From Petrolisthes cinctipes (taxonomy: Eukaryota; Arthropoda; Malacostraca; Decapoda; Porcellanidae), in contig JAWQEG010000003.1 in assembly GCA_033782935.1 (NCBI GenBank), positions 5,406,501-5,470,500 of the forward strand: a DNA stretch of 64,000 bases, read 5' to 3'. This document shows, in pieces, positions 1 through 10,210 of the stretch; position 1 is the stretch's first letter; every line of letters starts with the position of its first letter. The notes beneath the pieces are model-generated. The model was not told the origin of the DNA and made no database searches. It worked only from the letters and a program-made list of their open reading frames with translations. Position numbers and translations under genes: made by a program.

Positions 1-48
1 ATTTTCGGGTGTTTTGGGACTGAATTTGAGATATCGACTTTTTGGCAC

Positions 49-67
49 CTAAAAGATCGATTTTTAG
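49..67. other. Near-palindrome in A
   Basis: ctaaaagatcgatttttag has arms ctaaaa and ttttag around an atcgat core, one base short of perfect symmetry. It is present in most A monomers of the aaaagatcg subclass and is broken in the aaaatgtcg and caccaaaaag subclasses. Confidence 0.5.
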
Positions 68-81
68 CATGTTTTTAGCCT

Positions 82-96
82 ATATTTTGAAAATAT
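82..96. other. 15-bp dyad in A (7-bp arms, 1-nt centre)
   Basis: The sequence atattttgaaaatat is a perfect inverted repeat with a single G centre. It occurs in most A monomers. The equivalent site in C has a different but still matched outer pair (see 425-439). No binding protein is known from the sequence. Some units break it, for example the 2-bp insertion near 51281-51290 and atactttgaaaattt near 53250. Confidence 0.6.
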
Positions 97-138
97 TCTA
101 GCACTGTACAGATTGCTTCTGTGACCCGAAAATATTGA

Positions 139-226
139 ATTTTCGGGTGTTTTGAGCCTGAATTTGAGATATAAACGGGTACAGAAGATACATGCACATA
201 TTGACTTTGGGCACCAAAAATATCGA
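139..226 (+). repeat. First half-repeat of the monomer (88 bp)
   Basis: This half runs from the monomer start to the second tatcga. Its order of motifs is (tatcga)attttcgggtgttttgagcc, gaatttgagata, a gcac-containing middle, then gactttgggcacc. The same order recurs in the next 88 bp, so the monomer appears to be an old dimer of a shorter repeat. Confidence 0.7.
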
Positions 227-314
227 TTTTTAGCATGTTTTGGGCCTGAATTTTGAAAATACTCTAACACGGAGTAGGCATGTACAGATCGCTTCTGGGA
301 CCCCAAAATATCGA
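227..314 (+). repeat. Second half-repeat of the monomer (88 bp)
   Basis: Motifs line up with the first half: (tatcga)tttttagcatgttttgggcc against attttcgggtgttttgagcc, gaattttgaaaat against gaatttgagatat, and cgcttctgggacccc against gactttgggcacc. The middle is weakly alike (gtaggcatgtacag against gatacatgcacat). Confidence 0.7.
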
Positions 315-364
315 ATTTTCGGGTGTTTTGAGCCTGAATTTGAGATATAAACGGGTACTGAAGA

Positions 365-372
365 TGCATGCA
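365..372. other. 8-bp palindrome tgcatgca in C
   Basis: gatgcatgcac in C1 and C2 contains the perfect palindrome tgcatgca. B usually has gatacatgcac, and A lacks the segment because of its 29-bp deletion. Confidence 0.5.
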
Positions 373-424
373 CATATCGACTTTTGTGCACCTAAAAGAT
401 CGATTTTCAGTATGTTTTGAGCTT

Positions 425-439
425 GTATTTTGAAAATAC
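425..439. other. 15-bp dyad in C (G-C outer pair)
   Basis: The sequence gtattttgaaaatac is a perfect inverted repeat at the position homologous to 82-96 in A, with the outer A-T pair replaced by G-C. B has gaattttgaaaatac at this position, which has one mismatch. Confidence 0.6.
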
Positions 440-805
440 TCTAACACGGAGTAGGCATGTACAGATCGCTTCTGGGACCCCTAAATATCGAATTTTCGGG
501 TGTTTTGGGACTGAATTTGAGATATCGACTTTTTGGCACCTAAATGATCGATTTTTAGCATGTTTTTAGCCTATATTTTGAAAATATTCTAGCACTGTAC
601 AGATTGCTTCTGTGACCCCAAAATATTGAATTTTCGGGTGTTTTGAGCCTGAATTTGAGATATAAACGGGTACAGAAGATACATGCACATATTGACTTTG
701 GGCACCAAAAATATCGATTTTCAGCATGTTTTGGGCCTGAATTTTGAAAATACTCTAACACGGAGTAGGCATGTACAGATCGCTTCTGGGACCCCAAAAT
801 ATCGA

Positions 806-982
806 ATTTTCGGGTGTTTAGGGCCAGAATTTGAGATATAAACGGGTACAGAAGATGCATGCACATATCGACTTTTGGGCACCTAAAAGATCGATTTTCA
901 GTATGTTTTTGGCCTGTATTTTGAAAATACTCTAACACGGAGTAGGCATGTACAGATACCTTCTGGGACCTCTAAATATCGA
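806..982 (+). repeat. Monomer C2 (177 bp variant of C)
   Basis: C2 differs from C1 by gtttagggccag at the start, gtacagaag, usually gggcacc in mid-monomer, tttttggcctg, and the tail agataccttctgggacctc. It closes one class of trimer (this unit at 492, also 1985, 3126, 4611 and many others), and trimers closed by C1 and C2 are interleaved along the array. Confidence 0.88.
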
Positions 983-1130
983 ATTTTCGGGTGTTTTGGG
1001 ACTGAATTTGAGATATCGATTTTTTTGCGCCTAAAATGTCGATTTTTAGCATGTTTTTAGCCTATATTTTGAAAATATTCTAGCACTGTGTAGGCATGTA
1101 CAGATTGCTTCTGGGACCCCAAAATATTGA
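983..1130 (+). repeat. Monomer A, long form (148 bp)
   Basis: This A copy keeps the 10 bp that 138-bp copies lack, reading cactgtgtaggcatgtacag. It still has the 29-bp first-half deletion. Long A opens every 501-bp trimer and the 325-bp dimers. Two subclasses are visible: cactgtgtagg (as here) and cactgagtagg (for example 1484, 2801, 7725, 9219). Confidence 0.88.
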
Positions 1131-2475
1131 ATTTTCGGGTGTTTTGAGCCTGAATTTGAGATATAAACGGGTACAGAAGATACATGCACATATTGACTTT
1201 GGGTATCTAAAATATCGATTTTCAGCATTTTTTGGGCCTGTATTTTGAAAATACTCTAACACTGAGTAGGCATGTACAGATTGCTTCTGGGACCCCAAAA
1301 TATTGAATTTTCGGGTGTTTTGAGCCTGAATTTGAGATATAAACGTGTACTGAAGATGCATGCACATATCGACTTTTGTGCACCTAAAAGATCGATTTTC
1401 AGTATGTTTTGAGCATGTATTTTGAAAATACTCTAACACGGAGTAGGTATGTACAGATCGCTTCTGGGACCCCTAAATATCGAATTTTCGGGTGTTTTGG
1501 GACTGAATTTGAGATATCGACTTTTTGGCACCTAAAAGATCGATTTTTAGCATGTTTTTAGCCTATATTTTGAAAATATTCTAGCACTGAGTAGGCATGT
1601 ACAGATTGCTTCTGGGACCCCAAAATATTGAATTTTCGGGTGTTTTGAGCCTGAATTTGAGATATAAACGGGTACAGAAGATACATGCACATATTGACTT
1701 TGGGCACCAAAAATATCGATTTTCAGCATGTTTTGGGCCTGAATTTTGAAAATACTCTAACACGGAGTAGGCATGTACAGATCGCTTCTGGGACCCCAAA
1801 ATATCGAACTTTCGGGTGTTTTGAGCCTGAATTTGAGATATAAACGGGTACTGAAGATGCATGCACATATCGACTTTTGTGCACCTAAAAGATCGATTTT
1901 CAGTATGTTTTGAGCATGTATTTTGAAAATACTCTAACAAGGAGTAGGCATGTACAGATCGCTTCTGGGACACCTAAATATCGAATTTTCGGGTGTTTTG
2001 GGACTGAATTTGAGATATCGACTTTTTGGCACCTAAAAGATCGATTTTTAGCATGTTTTTACTCTATATTTTGAAAATATTCTAGCACTGTACAGATTGC
2101 TTCTGGGACCCCAAAATATTGAATTTTCGGGTGTTTTGAGCCTGAATTTGAGATATAAACGGGTACAGAAGATACATGCACATATTGACTTTGTGCACCA
2201 AAAATATCGATTTTCAGTATGTTTTGGGCCTGAATTTTGAAAATACTCTAACACGGAGTAGGCATGTACAGATCGCTTCTGGGACCCCAAAATATCGAAT
2301 TTTCGGGTGTTTAGGGCCAGAATTTGAGATATAAACGGGTACAGAAGATGCATGCACATATCGACTTTTGGGCACCTAAAAGATCGATTTTCAGTATGTT
2401 TTTGGCCTGTATTTTGAAAATACTCTAACACGGAGTAGGCATGTACAGATACCTTCTGGGACCTCTAAATATCGA

Positions 2476-2800
2476 ATTTTCGGGTGTTTTGGGACTGAAT
2501 TTGAGATATCGATTTTTTGGCGCCTAAAATGTCGATTTTTAGCATGTTTTTAGCCTATATTTTGAAAATATTCTAGCACTGTGTAGGCATGTACAGATTG
2601 CTTCTGGGACCCCAAAATATTGAATTTTCGGGTGTTTTGAGCCTGAATTTGAGATATAAACGGGTACTGAAGATGCATGCACATATCGACTTTTGTGCAC
2701 CTAAAAGATCGATTTTCAGTATGTTTTGAGCATGTATTTTGAAAATACTCTAACACGGAGTAGGTATGTACAGATCGCTTCTGGGACCCCTAAATATCGA
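2476..2800 (+). repeat. A-C dimer unit (325 bp), reference copy
   Basis: A long A (2476-2623) is joined directly to C1 (2624-2800), so the B monomer is absent. Other dimers start at 2801, 5602, 7400, 8894, 11704, 12029, 15320, 15645, 18937, 20735, 25020, 26818, 28312, 30130, 35887, 37706, 48410 and 54647, plus the chimera at 45113. In several (7400, 8894) the C carries gtacagaagatac, a B-like start followed by a C-like remainder, as expected if a B-C crossover removed one monomer. Confidence 0.85.
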
Positions 2801-3930
2801 ATTTTCGGGTGTTTTGGGACTGAATTTGAGATATCGACTTTTTGGCACCTAAAAGATCGATTTTTAGCATGTTTTTAGCCTATATTTTGAAAATATTCTA
2901 GCACTGAGTAGGCATGTACAGATTGCTTCTGGGACCCCAAAATATTGAATTTTCGGGTGTTTTGAGCCTGAATTTGAGATATAAACGGGTACAGAAGATG
3001 CATGCACATATCGACTTTTGTGCACCTAAAAGATCGATTTTCAGTATGTTTTGAGCATGTATTTTGAAAATACTCTAACACGGAGTAGGCATGTACAGAT
3101 CGCTTCTGGGACCCCTAAATATCGAATTTTCGGGTGTTTCGGGACTGAATTTGAGATATCGACTTTTTGGCACCTAAAAGATCGATTTCTAGCATGTTTT
3201 TAGCCTATATTTTGAAAATATTCTAGCACTGTACAGATTGCTTCTGGGACCCCAAAATATTGAATTTTCGGGTGTTTTGAGCCTGAATTTGAGATATAAA
3301 CGGGTACAGAAGATACATGCACATATTGACTTTGGTCACCAAAAATATCGATTTTCAGCATGTTTTGGGCCTGAATTTTGAAAATACTCTAACACGGAGT
3401 AGGCATGTACAGATCGCTTCTGGGACCCCAAAATATCGAATTTTCGGGTGTTTAGGGCCAGAATTTGAGATATAAACGGGTACAGAAGATGCATGCACAT
3501 ATCGACTTTTGGGCACCTAAAAGATCGATTTTCAGTATGTTTTTGGCCTGTATTTTGAAAATACTCTAACACGGAGTAGGCATGTACAGATACCTTCTGG
3601 GACCTCTAAATATCGAATTTTCGGGTGTTTTGGGACTGAATTTGAGATATCGACTTTTTGGCACCTAAAAGATCGATTTTTAGCATGTTTTTAGCCTATA
3701 TTTTGAAAATATTCTAGCACTGTACAGATTGCTTCTGTGATCCCAAAATATTGAATTTTCGGGTGTTTTGAGCCTGAATTTGAGATATAAACGAGTACAG
3801 AAGATACATGCACATAATGACTTTGGGCACCAAAAATATCGATTTTCAGCATGTTTTGGGCCTGAATTTTGAAAATACTCTAACACGGAGTAGGCATGTA
3901 CAGATCGCTTCTGGGACCCCAAAATATCGA

Positions 3931-4109
3931 ATTTTCGGGTGTTTTGAGCCTGAATTTGAGATATAAACGGGTACTGTGAAGATGCATGCACATATCGACT
4001 TTTGTGCACCTAAAAGATCGATTTTCAGTATGTTTTGAGCATGTATTTTGAAAATACTCTAACACGGAGTAGGCATGTACAGATCGCTTCTGGGACCCCT
4101 AAATATCGA
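3931..4109 (+). repeat. C1 monomer with 2-bp insertion (179 bp)
   Basis: This copy reads gtactgtgaagatgc where other C1 copies read gtactgaagatgc. The same insertion is in the units at 16461 and 22544, with cataatgac and tgtgatccc in the same units, so all three descend from one variant unit. Confidence 0.85.
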
Positions 4110-7100
4110 ATTTTCGGGTGTTTTGGGACTGAATTTGAGATATCGATTTTTTGGCGCCTAAAATGTCGATTTTTAGCATGTTTTTAGCCTATATTTTGAA
4201 AATAATCTAGCACTGTGTAGGCATGTACAGATTGCTTCTGGGACCCCAAAAAATTGAATTTTCGGGTGTTTTGAGCCTGAATTTGAGATATAAACGGGAA
4301 CAGAAGATACATGCACATATTGACTTTGGGCATCTAAAATTTCGATTTTCAGCATGTTTTGGGCCTGTATTTTGAAAATACTCTAACACTGAGTAGGCAT
4401 GTACAGATCGCTTCTGGGACCCCAAAATATCGAATTTTCGGGTGTTTTGAGCCTGAATTTGAGATATAAACGGGTACTGAAGATGCATGCACATATCGAC
4501 TTTTGTGCACCTAAAAGATCGATTTTCAGTATGTTTTGAGCATGTATTTTGAAAATACTCTAACACGGAGTAGGCATGTACAGATCGCTTCTGGGACCCC
4601 TAAATATCGAATTTTCGGGTGTTTTGGGACTGAATTTGAGATATCGACTTTTTGGCACCTAAAAGATCGATTTTTAGCATGTTTTTAGCCTATATTTTGA
4701 AAATATTCTAGCACTGTACAGATTGCTTCTGGGACCCCAAAATATTGAATTTTCGGGTGTTTTGAGCCTGAATTTGAGATATAAACGGGTACAGAAGATA
4801 CATGCACATATTGACTTTGTGCACCAAAAATATCGATTTTCAGCATGTTTTGGGCCTGAATTTTGAAAATACTCTAACACGGAGTAGGCATGTACAGATC
4901 GCTTCTGGGACCCCAAAATATCGAATTTTCGGGTGTTTAGGGCCAGAATTTGAGATATAAACGGGTACAGAAGATGCATGCACATATCGACTTTTGGGCA
5001 CCTAAAAGATCGATTTTCAGTATGTTTTTGGCCTGTATTTTGAAAATACTCTAACACGGAGTAGGCATGTACAGATACCTTCTGGGACCTCTAAATATCG
5101 AATTTTCGGGTGTTTTGGGACTGAATTTGAGATATCGATTTTTTGGCGCCTAAAATGTCGATTTTTAGCATGTTTTAGCCTATATTTTGAAAATATTCTA
5201 GCACTGTGTAGGCATGTACAGATTGCTTCTGGGACCCCAAAATATTGAATTTTCGGGTGTTTTGAGCCTGAATTTGAGATATAAACGGGTACAGAAGATA
5301 CATGCACATATTGACTTTGGGTATCTAAAATATCGATTTTCAGCATTTTTTGGGCCTGTATTTTGAAAATACTCTAACACTGAGTAGGCATGTACAGATT
5401 GCTTCTGGGACCCCAAAATATTGAATTTTCGGGTGTTTTGAGCCTGAATTTGAGATATAAACGTGTACTGAAGATGCATGCACATATCGACTTTTGTGCA
5501 CCTAAAAGATCGATTTTCAGTATGTTTTGAGCATGTATTTTGAAAATACTCTAACACGGAGTAGGTATGTACAGATCGCTTCTGGGACCCCTAAATATCG
5601 AATTTTCGGGTGTTTTGGGACTGAATTTGAGATATCGACTTTTTGGCACCTAAAAGATCGATTTTTAGCATGTTTTTAGCCTATATTTTGAAAATATTCT
5701 AGCACTGAGTAGGCATGTACAGATTGCTTCTGGGACCCCAAAATATTGAATTTTCGGGTGTTTTGAGCCTGAATTTGAGATATAAACGGGTACAGAAGAT
5801 GCATGCACATATCGACTTTTGTGCACCTAAAAGATCGATTTTCAGTATGTTTTGAGCATGTATTTTGAAAATACTCTAACACGGAGTAGGCATGTACAGA
5901 TCGCTTCTGGGACCCCTAAATATCGAATTTTCGGGTGTTTTGGGACTGAATTTGAGATATCGACTTTTTGGCACCAAAAAGATCGATTTTTAGCATGTTT
6001 TTAGCCTATATTTTGAAAATATTCTAGCACTGTACAGATTGCTTCTGGGACCCCAAAATATTGAATTTTCGGGTGTTTTGAGCCTGAATTTGAGATATAA
6101 ACGGGTACAAAAGATACATGCACATATTGACTTTGGGCACCAAAAATATCGATTTTCAGCATGTTTTGGGCCTGAATTTTGAAAATACTCTAACACGGAG
6201 TAGGCATGTACAGATCGCTTCTGGGACCCCAAAATATCGAATTTTCGGGTGTTTAGGGCCAGAATTTGAGATATAAACGGGTACAGAAGATGCATGCACA
6301 TATCGACTTTTGTGCACCTAAAAGATCGATTTTCAGTATGTTTTTGGCCTGTATTTTGAAAATACTCTAACACGGAGTAGGCATGTACAGATACCTTCTG
6401 GGACCTCTAAATATCGAATTTTCGGGTGTTTTGGGACTGAATTTGAGATATCGACTTTTTGGCACCTAAAAGATCGATTTTTAGCATGTTTTTAGCCTAT
6501 ATTTTGAAAATATTCTAGCACTGTACAGATTGCTTCTGTGACCCCAAAATATTGAATTTTCGGGTGTTTTGAGCCTGAATTTGAGATATAAACGGGTACA
6601 GAAGATACATGCACATATTGACTTTGGGCACCAAAAATATCGATTTTCAGCATGTTTTGGGCCTGAATTTTGAAAATACTCTAACACGGAGTAGGCATGT
6701 ACAGATCGCTTCTGGGACCCCAAAATATCGAATTTTCGGGTGTTTTGAGCCTGAATTTGAGATATAAAATGGTACTGAAGATGCATGCACATATCGGCTT
6801 TTGTGCACCTAAAAGATCGATTTTCAGTATGTTTTGAGCATGTATTTTGAAAATACTCTAACACGGAGTAGGCATGTACAGATCGCTTCTGGGACCCCTA
6901 AATATCGAATTTTCGGGTGTTTTGGGACTGAATTTGAGATATCGACTTTTTGGCACCAAAAAGATCGATTTTTAGCATGTTTTTAGCCTATATTTTGAAA
7001 ATATTCTAGCACTGTACAGATTGCTTCTGGGACCCCAAAATATTGAATTTTCGGGTGTTTTGAGCCTGAATTTGAGATATAAACGGGTACAAAAGATACA

Positions 7101-8402
7101 TGCACATATTGACTTTGGGCACCAAAAATATCGATTTTCAGCATGTTTTGGGCCTGAATTTTGAAAATACTCTAACACGGAGTAGGCATGTACAGATCGC
7201 TTCTGGGACCCCAAAATATCGAATTTTCGGGTGTTTAGGGCCAGAATTTGAGATATAAACGGGTACAGAAGATGCATGCACATATCGACTTTTGTGCACC
7301 TAAAAGATCGATTTTCAGTATGTTTTTGGCCTGTATTTTGAAAATACTCTAACACGGAGTAGGCATGTACAGATACCTTCTGGGACCTCTAAATATCGAA
7401 TTTTCGGGTGTTTTGGGACTGAATTTGAGATATCGATTTTTTTGCGCCTAAAATGTCGATTTTTAGCATGTTTTTAGCCTATATTTTGAAAATATTCTAG
7501 CACTGTGTAGGCATGTACAGATTGCTTCTGGGACACCAAAATATTGAATTTTCGGGTGTTTTGAGCCTGAATTTGAGATATAAACAGGTACAGAAGATAC
7601 ATGCACATATCGACTTTTGTGCACCTAAAAGATCGATTTTCAGTATGTTTTGAGCATGTATTTTGAAAATACTCTAACACGGAGTAGGTATGTACAGATC
7701 GCTTCTGGGACCCCTAAATATCGAATTTTCGGGTGTTTTGGGACTGAATTTGAGATATCGACTTTTTGGCACCTAAAAGATCGATTTTTAGCATGTTTTT
7801 AGCCTATATTTTGAAAATATTCTAGCACTGAGTAGGCATGTACAGATTGCTTCTGGGACCCCAAAAAATTGAATTTTCGGGTGTTTTGAGCCTGAATTTG
7901 AGATATAAACGGGAACAGAAGATACATGCACATATTGACTTTGGGCATCTAAAATTTCGATTTTCAGCATGTTTTGGGCCTGTATTTTGAAAATACTCTA
8001 ACACTGAGTAGGCATGTACAGATCGCTTCTGGGACCCCAAAATATCGAATTTTCGGGTGTTTTGAGCCTGAATTTGAGATATAAACGGGTACTGAAGATG
8101 CATGCACATATCGACTTTTGTGCACCTAAAAGATCGATTTTCAGTATGTTTTGAGCATGTATTTTGAAAATACTCTAACACGGAGTAGGCATGTACAGAT
8201 CGCTTCTGGGACCCCAAAATATCGAATTTTCGGGTGTTTTGAGCCTGAATTTGAGATATAAAATGGTACTGAAGATGCATGCACATATCGGCTTTTGTGC
8301 ACCTAAAAGATCGATTTTCAGTATGTTTTGAGCATGTATTTTGAAAATACTCTAACACGGAGTAGGCATGTACAGATCGCTTCTGGGACCCCTAAATATC
8401 GA
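4110..8402 (+). repeat. HOR block, units 10-18
   Basis: Unit starts are 4110, 4611, 5102 (500 bp, one T short in catgttttagcc), 5602 (325), 5927, 6418, 6909, 7400 (325) and 7725 (678, tetramer). The block matches 17445-21737 at offset 13335, except that the unit at 5927 is of another class than its partner at 19262. Confidence 0.85.
7725..8402 (+). repeat. Tetramer unit A-B-C-C (678 bp)
   Basis: Monomers are A 7725-7872, B 7873-8048, a C with a B-type tail 8049-8225, and a C with aaaatggtactg and tcggctt 8226-8402. The third monomer ends ccccaaaatatcga like B instead of cccctaaat. The fourth is the C of the class at 6418, and the following unit is also the one that follows 6418. This fits a crossover between a C of the 9219-like class and a B of the 6418-like class, within 8161-8215. 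Confidence 0.85.
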
Positions 8403-10210
8403 ATTTTCGGGTGTTTTGGGACTGAATTTGAGATATCGACTTTTTGGCACCAAAAAGATCGATTTTTAGCATGTTTTTAGCCTATATTTTGAAAATATTC
8501 TAGCACTGTACAGATTGCTTCTGGGACCCCAAAATATTGAATTTTCGGGTGTTTTGAGCCTGAATTTGAGATATAAACGGGTACAAAAGATACATGCACA
8601 TATTGACTTTGGGCACCAAAAATATCGATTTTCAGCATGTTTTGGGCCTGAATTTTGAAAATACTCTAACACGGAGTAGGCATGTACAGATCGCTTCTGG
8701 GACCCCAAAATATCGAATTTTCGGGTGTTTAGGGCCAGAATTTGAGATATAAACGGGTACAGAAGATGCATGCACATATCGACTTTTGTGCACCTAAAAG
8801 ATCGATTTTCAGTATGTTTTTGGCCTGTATTTTGAAAATACTCTAACACGGAGTAGGCATGTACAGATACCTTCTGGGACCTCTAAATATCGAATTTTCG
8901 GGTGTTTTGGGACTGAATTTGAGATATCGATTTTTTTGCGCCTAAAATGTCGATTTTTAACATGTTTTTAGCCTATATTTTGAAAATATTCTAGCACTGT
9001 GTAGGCATGTACAGATTGCTTCTGGGACCCCAAAATATTGAATTTTCGGGTGTTTTGAGCCTGAATTTGAGATATAAACGGGTACAGAAGATACATGCAC
9101 ATATCGACTTTTGTGCACCTAAAAGATCGATTTTCAGTATGTTTTGAGCATGTATTTTGAAAATACTCTAACACGGAGTAGGTATGTACAGATCGCTTCT
9201 GGGACCCCTAAATATCGAATTTTCGGGTGTTTTGGGACTGAATTTGAGATATCGACTTTTTGGCACCTAAAAGATCGATTTTTAGCATGTTTTTAGCCTA
9301 TATTTTGAAAATATTCTAGCACTGAGTAGGCATGTACAGATTGCTTCTGGGACCCCAAAAAATTGAATTTTCGGGTGTTTTGAGCCTGAATTTGAGATAT
9401 AAACGGGAACAGAAGATACATGCACATATTGACTTTGGGCATCTAAAATTTCGATTTTCAGCATGTTTTGGGCCTGTATTTTGAAAATACTCTAACACTG
9501 AGTAGGCATGTACAGATCGCTTCTGGGACCCCAAAATATCGAATTTTCGGGTGTTTTGAGCCTGAATTTGAGATATAAACGGGTACTGAAGATGCATGCA
9601 CATATCGACTTTTGTGCACCTAAAAGATCGATTTTCAGTATGTTTTGAGCATGTATTTTGAAAATACTCTAACACGGAGTAGGCATGTACAGATCGCTTC
9701 TGGGACCCCTAAATATCGAATTTTCGGGTGTTTTGGGACTGAATTTGAGATATCGACTTTTTGGCACCTAAAAGATCGATTTTTAGCATGTTTTTAGCCT
9801 ATATTTTGAAAATATTCTAGCACTGTACAGATTGCTTCTGGGACCCCAAAATATTGAATTTTCGGGTGTTTTGAGCCTGAATTTGAGATATAAACGGGTA
9901 CAGAAGATACATGCACATATTGACTTTGTGCACCAAAAATATCGATTTTCAGCATGTTTTGGGCCTGAATTTTGAAAATACTCTAACACGGAGTAGGCAT
10001 GTACAGATCGCTTCTGGGACCCCAAAATATCGAATTTTCGGGTGTTTAGGGCCAGAATTTGAGATATAAACGGGTACAGAAGATGCATGCACATATCGAC
10101 TTTTGGGCACCTAAAAGATCGATTTTCAGTATGTTTTTGGCCTGTATTTTGAAAATACTCTAACACGGAGTAGGCATGTACAGATACCTTCTGGGACCTC
10201 TAAATATCGA
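8403..10210 (+). repeat. HOR block, units 19-22
   Basis: Unit starts are 8403, 8894 (325), 9219 (501) and 9720 (491). The block matches 27821-29628 at offset 19418. The unit at 9720 resembles the one at 4611, having tgtgcacc in B. Confidence 0.82.

Larger units (their letters stand above)
1..138 (+). repeat. Monomer A, short form (138 bp)
   Basis: A is recognised by gggactg near its start, the direct join gagatatcgac, tttttagcctat and attctagcactg. Against B and C it lacks 29 bp between the two atat motifs of the first half (join near 31-36) and 10 bp between the tgt repeats of the second half (join near 103-108). Its halves are therefore 60 and 78 bp. It opens every 491-bp trimer. Confidence 0.9.
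139..314 (+). repeat. Monomer B (176 bp)
   Basis: B is a full-length monomer with gagcctg at the start, gtacagaagatac, catattgactttgg, caccaaaaatatcg, gggcctgaattttg and a tail ending ccccaaaatatcga. Variants mark unit classes: gggtatct and cattttttggg (for example the unit at 983), gggcatctaaaatttcg (4110), tgtgcacc (4611), tggtcacc (3126), gtacaaaag (5927) and tggacatct (46927 onward). The common length of 176 is not a multiple of three, which breaks reading frames at most B copies. Confidence 0.9.
1..491 (+). repeat. Type trimer HOR unit A-B-C1 (491 bp)
   Basis: This is the reference unit for the window: A 1-138, B 139-314, C1 315-491. Each monomer starts at attttcgggtg and ends at tattga or tatcga. 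About 110 trimers follow the same order. Lengths deviate mainly at three places: the 10-bp insert in A (giving 501), small indels (489, 490, 492, 493, 497, 500, 503) and loss or gain of a whole monomer. This copy has a private G at 128-129 (gacccgaa where other units have gacccc). Confidence 0.93.
315..491 (+). repeat. Monomer C1 (177 bp)
   Basis: C1 is full length with gtactgaagatgcatgcac, catatcgacttttgtgcacc, cagtatgttttgagc and a tail agatcgcttctgggacccc followed by taaatatcga. It closes about half of the trimers and all of the 325-bp dimers. Its 177 bp equal 59 codons, so an added C copy keeps a spurious minus-strand frame open. Confidence 0.9.
1..4109 (+). repeat. HOR block, units 1-9
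   Basis: Unit starts are 1, 492, 983, 1484, 1985, 2476 (325 bp), 2801 (325 bp), 3126 and 3617 (493 bp). The block matches 12845-16953 unit for unit at a constant offset of 12844. Differences I noticed are few: gacccgaa at about 128, ggacacc near 1970, catatcgac against catatctac in the unit at 1484, and tagcatg against taccatg in the unit at 2476. Confidence 0.85.
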
